Below are positions 27,801 through 39,843 of a stretch of 64,000 nucleotides of DNA, piece after piece. Position 1 is the first letter of the stretch; the number at the start of each line of letters is the position of its first letter. Made by a program: the position numbers and the translations under genes. Below the pieces are notes generated by a model, which saw nothing but the letters and a program-made list of their open reading frames with translations, ran no database searches and was not told where the DNA came from. The stretch comes from CAVZRC01 sp052148775 (lineage in GTDB: Bacteria > Planctomycetota > Planctomycetia > Isosphaerales > Isosphaeraceae), in contig JBKQHM010000845.1 of the NCBI GenBank assembly GCA_052148775.1, positions 1 to 64,000 of the forward strand, written 5' to 3'.

Positions 27801-28173
27801 GGCGGCGAAAGAGCCGCAACGACGGCTGGACCACGGAGATCTGGCGGAGTTCCATCTGGCCCCGGAGCAGCTTCCGCGGATTGACCGCGATCTTCAGCCA
27901 GGGGACCCTGACGGTGGGGAACAGCGTGTTTCTCTGGTAAACCTGGAAATTATTAAGCGTCAGCTCGCCGGCGAAGGGCCGCAGCCGCACCCGCCCCGGA
28001 TCGATATTCGAGCCGGGTAAGTACCGCGCGACATAGTTCTTGATCAATCGCGCCGCCGTCTCGCTGTCGGTCACGTAGGTGTAGGCGAACCAGAGCCCAC
28101 CGCTCAGGATCGACAGGCAAAGCATCAGGCCCCAGGCCATCACCTTCGCCACGCGTCGGCCGATATGCTTCAT
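24871..28173 (-). CDS. AsmA/TamB-like envelope protein (DUF3971-type)
   Basis: 1100 residues from ATG 28173, preceded by aaggaggt 7 nt upstream; the frame is open further but the extra N-terminus is not protein-like. One membrane helix (VAKVMAWGLMLCLSILSGGLWFAYTYV) is followed by the AsmA-type opening GSNIDPGRVRLRPFAGELTLNNFQV. Several hundred residues of repeating beta strands come next, and a C-terminal AsmA-like part (GHGEAHITHGDLGTLPVVFRIASLLNP). Family members form a long grooved beta structure that bridges the periplasm and carries lipids to the outer membrane. Residues about 160-200 are an acidic, Pro-rich insert. It overlaps nothing and lies 68 nt after the glycosyltransferase gene. 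Confidence 0.85.
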   Translation of the reverse strand: MKHIGRRVAKVMAWGLMLCLSILSGGLWFAYTYVTDSETAARLIKNYVARYLPGSNIDPGRVRLRPFAGELTLNNFQVYQRNTLFPTVRVPWLKIAVNPRKLLRGQMELRQISVVQPSLRLFRRRDGTFNLQGFLADPWPGPYLENTPPIVIEHGTLAVVPDEEDPASAASPGLGSSPGATESGSERDSAETPPSPPRPVPGPGIMVLRDMSLKIEQVAGMLFRFEGTAQGDSLERLQVSGSVDLETGRTALNGKLTGLTLSDGLRRRMPRELRPAMKDLGLTGGVVDVELKRSVFDPKALPGKQLHYAMGAWLRDGTWECLKLPFPVNKVSSLISVEDGRVTIERAEGFNGRTTLRARGVMDVGDPRRAPMDLHVEVVDLELDWRPNSRLRSRTPPEFDELWDVFQPSGMVDASVDLTRSVPGGPIELATKVTCKDIAANYRHFAYPIDHVRGQLELKDKLLTVDVQTLSIGGRPLRLKGTINNPGVDAVVALELWAESVPIDEPLLKAFKPEVRKVVNQFSPRGTVRAHARISRRPIAGRPEGLIGIDAEIDASEQCEITWDKLPYPIRNLTGRLELHPDHWVFRNVRGRNGEAKIVASGEVIKLSDERLPNGDFPLKVHVDLQANNLPFSQELRKALPGEWEMSWRTINPSGSCDIESASVDVEYGHPDRTHIVVVPRPESNVRLVFTRAPQPGIDPGGVVELRLDDVSGRFVFDNGTVVMNDVGVQFRGSPVRFDRGKVFVGDTGRFDLSINDLWVQDIRIDRELRNKMPPLMAAFAKKLDEQRTFTAHGNLKIGWSGLLNETAWCQWDNTLVVLNDNTLKTGIPLEHIQGQLDHVSGWSNGLGVRVEGIMSLESVVVLGQQFTKIESPFRVHDGVAELVDLRGRFLGGDLWGKGWVSLDATPSYYATMTLHGAQLEEYARTLGGRQAYRGNIEAQLECSGLGSDLRTLQGHGEAHITHGDLGTLPVVFRIASLLNPTRTLSDAPKAKIKTAFDSADVSFTIAHGLSTLDPIKFTGNAFSLQGRGTLDPQGNLDLRLPVLLGRDRFHIRGLSDLAREAGGQILSVRVTGTLSDLNYDVDVLPQLKREVSRVVPIDR

Positions 28174-28241
28174 CGCGGACCTCCTTCCCTGGAGACGCTG
28201 ACCGCCGTCGATGGGGGCTCCGTCCCGCTCCTCGATCGTCC

Positions 28242-29597
28242 CTACCAGAATGAACGGCCGCGCGCGAGCCTTGCCCAGCCGAGGGCCGCCAGCCCCAGGC
28301 CCGGCATCTCGCCGGGGATGCGGTATCGCATCGAGCTGGCGAAAACCATGTGCAGCGCGCAGAAGTAGAGCAGAGGGCCGGCGAGGATCACCCAGGCGCG
28401 AGCGTCGCGGCGTCGCCCCCATAGTCCCACGGCGATCAGCCCGAACAGGGGCAACTCCACGACCGTGCTGGCGACGGCCAAGATCGGCGATCGGAAACCC
28501 TGGGCGTTGGGCCAGGGGCTCCAGTAACGACCGAACTTCGACACGGCCAGGACCAGCACTCGCAAGGGATGATCGCGCGCGAAATCGACGGCCAGTCGCG
28601 TCAGCTCGGCATCCTGGTCCTGCTCGTCGAGCGGCCAGATCTCAGGATCGGCCAGGAACGACATGTCGCTGCCGCCGGTCGCACGGGGGTTGAGGCCATC
28701 GTACAGACTGGCCCCCATCCACAAGGCGGTCGGCACGAACCGACCGTAGACTTGCATGTTACGTGCCCACCAGGGGCCCATCATGGCCACGACCCCGACC
28801 GTGCAGAGGACCGTCCCTCGCATCGACGCGGCCAGCCTGCGGCGATCGCCGAGGCTCGCGACGATCCAGGCGGCCAGCATCGCCGGCACGAACAGCGCCC
28901 AGGACGGTCGTACCAGGATCGCGGCGCCCGCCGAGGCCCCGGTGCCCAGGGCGATCAGCATCGCCTTCCGGCCGGACGAAGAGGCCGGCCAGAGTACCGC
29001 CAGGCCCAGGAGCGACGCCAGCATCAGGGGCTCGAATGCCGCCTCGGACAGGATCAACGACGACATCACCAAATAATGAGGGTTGACCGCCGCGATCGCC
29101 GCGGCAACCAGCGGAACGGTCCAGCGACCAGGCATCGTCGGTCCGTCCGGCTCGGCCTGTGAGTCTCCCCCACGCGCGAACTGTCGCGCCAGCAGATAGA
29201 TCAGATAAACGCACAGGGTCCCCAGGACCGCCTGCACCAGCCGTACGGGGAGCGTACGTTCTCCGAAGGCGGCCTGGCATGCCGCCAGCATCAATGGGTA
29301 GCCGGGGGTGCGAACCGCGAAGTGCGGGATGTCGGCCCAGTCCACGATCTCGTAAGGCCCTCCCGCGCGGATCGTCCGGGCGAGCTCCCAGTAACCGACG
29401 GTATCGAGGAAGAGACAGAGCTGGGTCGAGTCTCCGCGACGCACGTACCACTCCAGAGCGTCGGCGGCGACCACGCGCAGGGCCATCGCGATCTCCAGCA
29501 CAAGGACGAGCGAGGCCATCCGGCCCAGCGCATGCCACCAGCGCCCGGCGCGGGCCGGGCCGGGAACGGCATGATCCGGAGAGATCGGCTCGGCCAT
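28242..29597 (-). CDS. GT-C family membrane glycosyltransferase (GT39/ArnT-like)
   Basis: 451 residues from ATG 29597. A first helix (LGRMASLVLVLEIAMALRVVA) is followed by a luminal loop LDTVGYWELARTIRAG and DIPHFAVRTPGYPLMLA, the D-x-x-x-Y and R-T-P-x-Y-P pattern of polyprenyl-phosphate-sugar-using enzymes. About ten more membrane helices follow. The enzyme probably moves a sugar from a lipid carrier to a lipid or protein on the outer side of the inner membrane. It is 68 nt upstream of the AsmA-like gene, suggesting a shared envelope-lipid role. The in-frame extension to 29762 is not conserved in character. Confidence 0.85.
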   Translation of the reverse strand: MAEPISPDHAVPGPARAGRWWHALGRMASLVLVLEIAMALRVVAADALEWYVRRGDSTQLCLFLDTVGYWELARTIRAGGPYEIVDWADIPHFAVRTPGYPLMLAACQAAFGERTLPVRLVQAVLGTLCVYLIYLLARQFARGGDSQAEPDGPTMPGRWTVPLVAAAIAAVNPHYLVMSSLILSEAAFEPLMLASLLGLAVLWPASSSGRKAMLIALGTGASAGAAILVRPSWALFVPAMLAAWIVASLGDRRRLAASMRGTVLCTVGVVAMMGPWWARNMQVYGRFVPTALWMGASLYDGLNPRATGGSDMSFLADPEIWPLDEQDQDAELTRLAVDFARDHPLRVLVLAVSKFGRYWSPWPNAQGFRSPILAVASTVVELPLFGLIAVGLWGRRRDARAWVILAGPLLYFCALHMVFASSMRYRIPGEMPGLGLAALGWARLARGRSFW

Positions 29598-29919
29598 GCA
29601 TGATCCCGGGGCGCTCACCCCAGCGTCACGATGTCGCCCGATGACGGGCCTGAAAATGGGCAGGCAAGACACCTGCACGACAAACGAGCTTCCCGACGGT
29701 CGAGGGCCGTCATCGAACTGTGAACGGATGGTATGCCAAAGCCGGAGGACCGTCAATCGCAACCGCCGCCCCCTTCTGGCCCATGCCGGTCCGAATTGAT
29801 ATCATCATGGGCGTGTTGATGAGTCGGGCCCTGGACGATCGTAATGGTCCGGGGTGTCCGTCCACTCCACTTCGTCCCCATCTCAATCGCTCCGGAAGTC
29901 GGAATGAAGGGCTGCCACC
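29598..29919. other. Divergent intergenic region
   Basis: About 320 bp between the leftward glycosyltransferase and the rightward kinase. It must hold both promoters. No hairpin, repeat or small gene was seen. Confidence 0.5.
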
Positions 29920-32900
29920 GTGACGGGTGATCGCTCCGATCGCGAGCTGCTCATCGAATCCCTGGCCGTGCATCTGGGCTTCATGTCCAGGCAAGCCCTC
30001 GTCGACTTCATCGAGGCCCGCCGTGACGATCCTTCCGACCTGGGAGCGCGGCCGATCGGCCAGCTCCTGGTCGATAGCTCCGTCATGACCCTCGAGCAGT
30101 TCGCGCTCCTGGAGACCGTGGCCGATGGGCTGATGGAGCGTCACGGCGGCGAATTGAGCCGATGCCTCGATGCACTGAGCGGCTTCGGCCGACTCAGGGC
30201 CGAGTTGGAGCGACGGAAGGCTCACGGGGGCACCCCCGGGTCCGACAGGCTCAGCACCAATCCGACCCTGCCGTCAATCCCGATCAAGGGCGGGCATGAC
30301 GAACACGGGCTCGACCCGGCGTCAGCACCGCGGCAGGACGACCAGGACGACTCGTTCTTCCCGGGACCGTTCGGCATCCTCCACAATGAGTCGGACACGG
30401 AGCCTTACGGTGACTGGTCCTTGGGAGATACCACCTCCGAGGGGATGAGGTTCCACATCCTCCGGCCCCATGCCCAGGGCGGGATCGGCAAGGTCTCGGT
30501 GGCCCTCGACGCCGAGCTCCAGCGCGAGGTGGCCCTGAAGCAGATCAAGCCGGAACGCGCCGATGACAACGACAGCCGCGCCCGGTTCGTTCGCGAGGCC
30601 GAGGTCACCGGCCGGCTCGAGCATCCCGGGATTGTCCCGGTTTACGGGCTGGGCAACGACGACAAGGGCCGTCCGTTCTATGCGATGCGATTCGTCCGGG
30701 GGATCAGCTTCGAAGAGGCGATCGCTCAGTTTCATCGGGCCGACGCCGACCCGCGCCGCGATCCCCACGAGCGGACCCGGGCGCTGCGACACTTGCTCGA
30801 CCGGTTCGCCGACGTCTGCCAGACGGTCGCCTACGCGCACAGCCAGGGCGTGCTGCATCGCGACCTGAAGCCGGCCAACATCCTGCTCGGGCCGTTCAAC
30901 GAGTCGCTGGTCGTCGACTGGGGCCTGGCCAAGGTGCTGGACGCCGGGTCGGGCGATCCGTCGGGCACGCCGTCCGCACCACAACCGGGACGAGTCACCG
31001 GCGAGGACAAGCCCGATCGACCCGGGCCGCGTGCGGACCGCCCATCGAGGCGTCGAGACGTTGATGCGGCCGGCCCGAGCCGAGGCGGCGCGCCGCCGCT
31101 CGAGTTTTCCAGCTCGACCGAGACGGCGGCGGGGACAGCGTTCGGGACGCCGGCCTACATGAGCCCCGAGCAGGCCGAGGGCCGCGTCGATCAACTCGGA
31201 CCAACCAGCGACATCTACAGCCTCGGGGCGATGCTCTATACCCTGCTGACCGGCCATGCTCCGTTCGAATCTGTCTGGTGCGACGTGACGGCGCTGCTCG
31301 AACGGGTCAAGCTCGGGGAATTCCCGCCGCCGAGACAAGTGAATCCCCGGGTCCCCCACGCGCTGCAAGCGGTCTGCATGAAGGCGATGGCCAGGCGGGC
31401 CGAGGACCGGTATGCATCGGCCTCCGCGCTGGCCGAGGAGATCGGACACTGGCTGGCCGACGATCCGGTCTCGGCCTACCGCGAGCCCGCACCCGCACGG
31501 CTGGCGCGCTGGGGACGGCGGCACAAGTCGATCGTGACCGGCGCGGCCGCCTTGCTGATCACGGCGGTCGTCGCGCTGTCGGCGGGGGTGATCCTGGTCG
31601 GCCGAGAGCAGCACCGGACCGAACTCCAGCGACGGCGGGCGGACGAGCAACGCATCCTGGCCATCGCCAAGTCGCACGAGGCCAACCAGAAGGCCGAGGA
31701 CCTCCGCCGTCGCGACGCGGTCAGCCGGGTGAATCTCGCCTATCGGGAGTACCTCGACGACAACGTCGCCCTGGCCGATGAGCTGCTGGATGGCTACCCG
31801 GCCGACCTCCGCGCGTGGGAGTGGTCCTACGCACGCCGGCTGGGCCACTCGGACCTGAAGACCTGGGTGGCATCCGGCCAGGCCCTGGACGTCTGGTGCG
31901 TGGCATTCTCCCCCGACGGGACGCGGATCGCCGCCGGGAGCGGGCCATGGGGCCAGCCCGGTGAGGGTCGGACCGGCGAGCTGATGGTCCGCGACATCCA
32001 CACGGGTACAAGCGTACTGTCGGCTCGCCGGCTGGCCGGCGCGGTCCAGGCCCTGGCCTATTCTCCGGACGGCCGCACGCTCGCGGCGGCCCACGGGTTT
32101 GACGGCATGGTTGGAGGCTCCGTCCTGATCCTGTTCGATTCCCAGAGCGGCCGGGAGCTCTGGCGTGCGAACGAGCGAGGCGTCCAGATCCTGGCCCTGG
32201 CGTTCGCGCCCGACGGCCGCACGATCGCGACCGGATGCGGACACTTCAACGAATATTCGGCCAGCGGCTTCGCCCGGCTCCGCGACGCCAGGACCGGCGG
32301 CGCGCTCGGCGAGCCGATCGCCGGGTCCCCTGGCGGCGTGCTCGGCCTGGCCTTCGCGCCCGACGGACGCCAGATCGCGATGTCCGGGCGCGACGTCGTC
32401 GACCTCTGGGACATCTCCGGTCCGGTCCGGTCCGTGGCCCGTCAGCTTCGCGGACACGTCAACTTCGTGTACGCCGTCGCCTACAGCCCCGACGGACGCC
32501 GGCTAGCGACCGGCGGCTGGGATCAGACGATCCGGATCTGGGACCGCCAGACGGGCCGGCACCTCGACACGCTCATCGGCCATCGGGGCTTCGTCCGCGG
32601 CCTGGCATTCTCGCCCGATGGCAGGCAGCTCATCTCGGGGAGCGAGGACAAGAGCGTGCGCCGTTGGGACCTGGACGGTCTCGGGGCGAACGCGGCGTTC
32701 CACGGCCACACCGGATTCGTCCACTGTGTCGCGTTCGGACCGGACGGCGTCCTGGCCGCTTCCGGCAGCCTCGATGGGACGGTGAAGGTCTGGCCGGCGG
32801 CCGCGCCCGACTCCCAGGTGACGTTCCGCAACAGCTCGGGATGGGTCGGAACCCTGGCCTTCGCGCCCGATGGTCATCGCATCGCCACCGCACACAACGG

Positions 32901-34314
32901 GAATATTCGGATCTGGGACCCCCGGACCGGCGAGGAGCTGAATCGGATCATGGGCCGGCGTGGGCTGCTCGCCCACGTCGGCCTGGCCTTCTCACCCGAC
33001 GGCCGCACGCTGGCCGCCGACGGCCCCGACGGCTCGCTCTTCTTCTGGGATACCGCGACATGGACCCGCCGAGTGCCCGAAGCCACGCCCTCGCCGATCA
33101 GCGATGCCGCCTTCTCGCCCGATGGATCGGTCCTCGCCACGTGCAGCGAGGACGGCACGATCCGACTCTGGGACGTCGCCCGAGGTGCGATCGTGCGGAC
33201 AATGTCCGGGCATCCCGGCGGCGCCAAGGCGTTGGCGTTCGCACCCGACGGCCGCACGATCGCAACGGGCGGCGAGGATCGGATCGTCCGGGTCTGGGAC
33301 GCCTCGACCGGCGAGCCGATCCAGGCCCTGACCGGCCACGCCACCGGCGTACAAGACCTCGCCTATGCGCCCGACGGCCGCCACATCGCCTCGGTCGGCG
33401 GCAGCTATCACGGCCCGACACCCGCCGAGGTCAAGCTCTGGGAATGGCCACTCGGCCGGGAAGCGGGCGCTTTCCACGGGCATACCGGCCTGGTCACCGC
33501 AGTGGCCTTCTTTCCCGACGGCCGCCGGCTCGCGACCGCCAGCGACGATCGCACGGTCAAATTATGGGACGTGCAGACCCGCGATGAGGTGCTGACCCTG
33601 CGGGGCCACACCAGCGGCGTCGTCAGCCTGGCCATCAGCGGCGACGGCCTCCAGGTCGCGTCAGGGAGTATCGATTATACCGCCAGGATCTGGACGATTG
33701 AATCGCCGGAGGGGGAGGCCGCCTTCGAACGCTCGTTGCGACGCGCGGCGGTCGAGCGGGTCCAGTCACTCTTCGCCAGGCACATGCTCAAATCCAGGGT
33801 CCTGGCGGAGCTGGAGGCCGACCAGCCCCCAAGCCCGCTCCGGGAGGCCGCCATGGAGATCGCCAATCGGCGCGCGGAGAACGCCTCGGGGCTCTTCGAG
33901 GCCGCATGGCTGACGATCGGCCGGCCGATCGGCCAGCCCGACGATTACCGGCTCGCCCTCGAGCGAATCCAGGCCGCCTGCCGCGTGGTCGCCGACGACC
34001 CGGAGCGCCTGGCCGAATACCGCCACAAGCTGGCCCTGGCACTCTACCGGGCCGGGCAGCCCGCGACCGCGCTCGAAACCCTACACGATCTGGCCGTCGC
34101 GGCGCCCCGTCAGCCGGCCGAGCCGCTCGACCTGGCCGTCACCGTCATGGCCAATCATCGGCTCGGACGCGACCAGGATGCACGAGTCGCCCTCGACCGG
34201 CTTCAATCCCTCTCGAAAACCGAACGATGGGCCCACAACGAGGAAGCCCTTGCCTTCCTCCGAGAGGCCGAGGGCGTAATGAAAGCGGCATCGGACACTC
34301 AGGATCGGCCCTAG
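29920..34314 (+). CDS. Ser/Thr protein kinase with WD40 propeller sensor
   Basis: 1464 residues from GTG 29920 (a weak ribosome binding site). Residues 1-100 form a helical N-terminal domain (ELLIESLAVHLGFMSRQALVDFIEAR) typical of this kinase group. The kinase domain has the glycine loop QGGIGKV (about 187-192), Lys207 in EVALKQIK, catalytic HRDLKPAN (313-320) and DWG in place of DFG (333-335). A linker, a membrane helix (IVTGAAALLITAVVALSAGVILVG) and then about a dozen WD40 blades follow (for example FSPDGRTLAADGPDGSLFFWD and FSPDGRQLISGSEDKSVRRWD). The C-terminus is TPR-like. The propeller lies outside the cell membrane and probably senses a ligand. The stop overlaps the tilS stop (CTAG). 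Confidence 0.95.
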   Translation: MTGDRSDRELLIESLAVHLGFMSRQALVDFIEARRDDPSDLGARPIGQLLVDSSVMTLEQFALLETVADGLMERHGGELSRCLDALSGFGRLRAELERRKAHGGTPGSDRLSTNPTLPSIPIKGGHDEHGLDPASAPRQDDQDDSFFPGPFGILHNESDTEPYGDWSLGDTTSEGMRFHILRPHAQGGIGKVSVALDAELQREVALKQIKPERADDNDSRARFVREAEVTGRLEHPGIVPVYGLGNDDKGRPFYAMRFVRGISFEEAIAQFHRADADPRRDPHERTRALRHLLDRFADVCQTVAYAHSQGVLHRDLKPANILLGPFNESLVVDWGLAKVLDAGSGDPSGTPSAPQPGRVTGEDKPDRPGPRADRPSRRRDVDAAGPSRGGAPPLEFSSSTETAAGTAFGTPAYMSPEQAEGRVDQLGPTSDIYSLGAMLYTLLTGHAPFESVWCDVTALLERVKLGEFPPPRQVNPRVPHALQAVCMKAMARRAEDRYASASALAEEIGHWLADDPVSAYREPAPARLARWGRRHKSIVTGAAALLITAVVALSAGVILVGREQHRTELQRRRADEQRILAIAKSHEANQKAEDLRRRDAVSRVNLAYREYLDDNVALADELLDGYPADLRAWEWSYARRLGHSDLKTWVASGQALDVWCVAFSPDGTRIAAGSGPWGQPGEGRTGELMVRDIHTGTSVLSARRLAGAVQALAYSPDGRTLAAAHGFDGMVGGSVLILFDSQSGRELWRANERGVQILALAFAPDGRTIATGCGHFNEYSASGFARLRDARTGGALGEPIAGSPGGVLGLAFAPDGRQIAMSGRDVVDLWDISGPVRSVARQLRGHVNFVYAVAYSPDGRRLATGGWDQTIRIWDRQTGRHLDTLIGHRGFVRGLAFSPDGRQLISGSEDKSVRRWDLDGLGANAAFHGHTGFVHCVAFGPDGVLAASGSLDGTVKVWPAAAPDSQVTFRNSSGWVGTLAFAPDGHRIATAHNGNIRIWDPRTGEELNRIMGRRGLLAHVGLAFSPDGRTLAADGPDGSLFFWDTATWTRRVPEATPSPISDAAFSPDGSVLATCSEDGTIRLWDVARGAIVRTMSGHPGGAKALAFAPDGRTIATGGEDRIVRVWDASTGEPIQALTGHATGVQDLAYAPDGRHIASVGGSYHGPTPAEVKLWEWPLGREAGAFHGHTGLVTAVAFFPDGRRLATASDDRTVKLWDVQTRDEVLTLRGHTSGVVSLAISGDGLQVASGSIDYTARIWTIESPEGEAAFERSLRRAAVERVQSLFARHMLKSRVLAELEADQPPSPLREAAMEIANRRAENASGLFEAAWLTIGRPIGQPDDYRLALERIQAACRVVADDPERLAEYRHKLALALYRAGQPATALETLHDLAVAAPRQPAEPLDLAVTVMANHRLGRDQDARVALDRLQSLSKTERWAHNEEALAFLREAEGVMKAASDTQDRP

Positions 34315-35699
34315 CTCGGCGCCATCAACCAGCGCAGACCGAGCCGGTTTCGGGTCTTTCCGGTGACCTTGACCCGATCGGCGATCCGATGTCCGACAAC
34401 CCAGATGATGCCCACCTGGTCGCAAACCAGGGGGATGTCCGATCGCCGCTCAGGCGGGACATGCCGGCCCCGGAAGAAGTCGGCCAGCGGCATGCTCCTT
34501 CCCCCCATCCCGAGGGGCTCGAACCGATCGCCCAGCAAGGGGGCTCGGATACTGAGGGGGAGGGCCACCTGGTCGAAGTCGACCGACTCGTCGAATGACC
34601 CATCCCCCGGGGACGTCGCCTCGACCCGACAGCCGGCCCAGGGGACGGATGCCGATCCGGGAACCGTCAGGGCAATCGGCTGAATGGGCGGCGCAACCGT
34701 AGAAGCCGGCTGCGAGCGTCGTAACACCAGGAAGTAACTCTCGGTTGCCATGGTCACCCCGGCCCCGATCGCGACGCGAGGGACCTCCCGCGCTCGGGCC
34801 AGCGCTGCCATCCGCTGCCATCGCCTCGCCGACATGCCCCCTTCCGGCCATCCCGCGATTCGCCAGATCCGTCGCAGCACTTCGGCCCGAAGAAAAGCCG
34901 GGGCCGCACTCAGCAGGCCCGGCTTCAGCACGACACAATCTGCTGACTGGGTGATGATCGCGGCTTTCGCCATCTCCCGAGCGTCGGCCTCGATCGTGTG
35001 ATGAGATGCCGCAGTGAGCTCACCGAGCCGGACCAGCGCATCGACGAGCTTCGGATTGTACTCGGCCGCCAGCTTCGGCATGAGGTCGTGTCGAATCCGC
35101 GCCCGTGTCCGCGAGAGATCGGCATTGGATTCGTCCTCGCGGCAAGGTTGCCCCAGCCCCTCGAGGTAAGCCCTCAAATCCCGGCGGGAGACTTCCAGGA
35201 GGGGCCTCACGAGTGAGATTGGCGGCTCGGTTGCGAGGACCCTCCGAGTCGGGATACCGATCAAACCGCGAGGCCCGGTGCCCCGGACGATGCGGTGGAG
35301 GATCGTCTCGGCCTGGTCGTCTCGCGTGTGGCCGACCGCCACGACCTGCGCGTTGCGGGCCCGGGCGATCTCGGCCAACCATTCGTATCGTGCGCGGCGG
35401 GCCTCGGACTCGAAGTGCCCGGTTCGGATCGGCCGCCATTGGCCGAGATCGAACGGCAAGCCCAGCGACTCGGCCAGCTCGGCCACGAACGCGGCATCGG
35501 CCCGCGACGCCTCGCCGCGCACGCCATGGTCCAGATGAGCGACCCAGAGTCGCAGACCCGCGGCCGGCGCCAGTTGGTGCAGCACGCGCAACAATCCCAC
35601 GCTATCACCGCCACCCGACACGCCCACGACCCACGTATCCCCCAGGCCCCGGGCACGCCAGCGCGCGATGCGATGTGATATCCGGTCGATCCAGTTCAT
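34311..35699 (-). CDS. tilS: tRNA(Ile)-lysidine synthase
   Basis: TilS adds lysine to C34 of the AUA-reading tRNA(Ile), which is essential for correct decoding. The 462-residue protein has the N-type PP-loop VSGGGDSVGLLRVL (Ser28 to Ser33), AHLDHGVRGEASRADAAFV and VGHTRDDQAETILHRIVRGTGPRGLIGI, then the C-terminal domain (IPLVCDQVGIIWVVGHRIADRVKV). ATG 35699 has gcgaggg 7 nt upstream. It converges with the kinase gene and shares a CTAG with its stop, leaving no room for a conventional terminator between them. Confidence 0.96.
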   Translation of the reverse strand: MNWIDRISHRIARWRARGLGDTWVVGVSGGGDSVGLLRVLHQLAPAAGLRLWVAHLDHGVRGEASRADAAFVAELAESLGLPFDLGQWRPIRTGHFESEARRARYEWLAEIARARNAQVVAVGHTRDDQAETILHRIVRGTGPRGLIGIPTRRVLATEPPISLVRPLLEVSRRDLRAYLEGLGQPCREDESNADLSRTRARIRHDLMPKLAAEYNPKLVDALVRLGELTAASHHTIEADAREMAKAAIITQSADCVVLKPGLLSAAPAFLRAEVLRRIWRIAGWPEGGMSARRWQRMAALARAREVPRVAIGAGVTMATESYFLVLRRSQPASTVAPPIQPIALTVPGSASVPWAGCRVEATSPGDGSFDESVDFDQVALPLSIRAPLLGDRFEPLGMGGRSMPLADFFRGRHVPPERRSDIPLVCDQVGIIWVVGHRIADRVKVTGKTRNRLGLRWLMAPS

Positions 35700-35785
35700 G
35701 TCGAACCCTCGCTTGGTGGAACGTCTGTCGCGAAGTCATCGCGTCATTTTCGTTCCAACCGACCGGCTTGGGAACGACTTGCCTG

Positions 35786-38869
<3,084 letters not shown>

Positions 38870-39064
38870 GGTCGGCTCCTGGATCTCGGCGGGCTCAGCA
38901 CGGACTGCCGGATGGATCCGGACGATCACGCGTCGGTGCGCGGACTCGGCTCGATCGACGATCGATCACGGTGGGATCGCGCAGAATCCGGGCGATCCGT
39001 TCGCCGAATGGTTCGACTGGAATCTAGGTCAGACGTGGACGGCCGTTCCGGAGCATGGGATTGT

Positions 39065-39499
39065 TCAACACATTGCTTCGCGGTTCCAGGATGACGGGCA
39101 CTCGCATGGAATCGGGAACCATCGGCCGAAGGTGGTCACCAGGTCGGCCATCCGGACCGGCTTGGCGAGCACGTCGTCGACCCCGGAGGCGCGGTAGTAC
39201 GCGCGATCCTCGAGATCGGCATCGGCCGTGTGGGCGAAGATCCGCGTGCTCGTCCCCGGCGGCAGGTGGCCGCGGAGCCGATGGACCACCTCCATGCCGT
39301 TCATCCCAGGCATACGGATGTCCAGAATCACCACGTCATAATGGCTGCGGCTTGCCACATCGAGGGCCGTCCGGCCATCTTCAGCAACATCGACCTGATG
39401 ACCCAATTTGCGGAGAAGCGTTCGCACGGCGATTCGGATCGTCGTGTGGTCATCGACGACCAGGACACGTAGCGGGATCGAATGAACGGCGATGGCCAT
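39065..39499 (-). CDS. Single-domain response regulator
   Basis: 144 residues from ATG 39499 (aaaggt upstream). It is a stand-alone receiver domain: RVLVVDDHTTIRIAVRTLL with the acidic pocket, VVILDIRMPGMNGMEV with the phospho-acceptor Asp, and VDDVLAKPVRMADLVTTFGRWF with the conserved Lys. No output domain is present, so it may act as a phosphate shuttle or protein-interaction switch. It precedes the hybrid histidine kinase on the same strand and is its likely partner. Confidence 0.92.
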   Translation of the reverse strand: MAIAVHSIPLRVLVVDDHTTIRIAVRTLLRKLGHQVDVAEDGRTALDVASRSHYDVVILDIRMPGMNGMEVVHRLRGHLPPGTSTRIFAHTADADLEDRAYYRASGVDDVLAKPVRMADLVTTFGRWFPIPCECPSSWNREAMC

Positions 39500-39843
39500 G
39501 TTCGGACCTTTCTCGTCAGCCTTACGACATCGTGGACCGACTCCAACTCGTCGACGCGATGATTGGCATGCCCAGCTTATTTTGTCACATCGCCTGAAGC
39601 ATTTCAAGGCGCTTCTCAGATTGACGCCTTATTTTGCTGACGGTCCCTGAAAGTCTTCGGAGTGGGATTCGGTCATGAGCCCCATATGCGCACGACTGCG
39701 CTTCCTTGAAAGGCAAGAACGCTCGAAACTTCCAGCCGGGATTTCTCCCGAAGGGCCCGCCAGCTCACGTTGACATCAAGCCATGGCTGACTAAAAAAGC
39801 TGTCGCGAAGCTGCAAAATCTCACCTGATGAAGTAAGCCGACC

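Noticed and set aside
30322..32457. Minus-strand frame of 711 codons in the kinase
   Set aside because: Antisense to the kinase and WD40 region; no coherent domain pattern.
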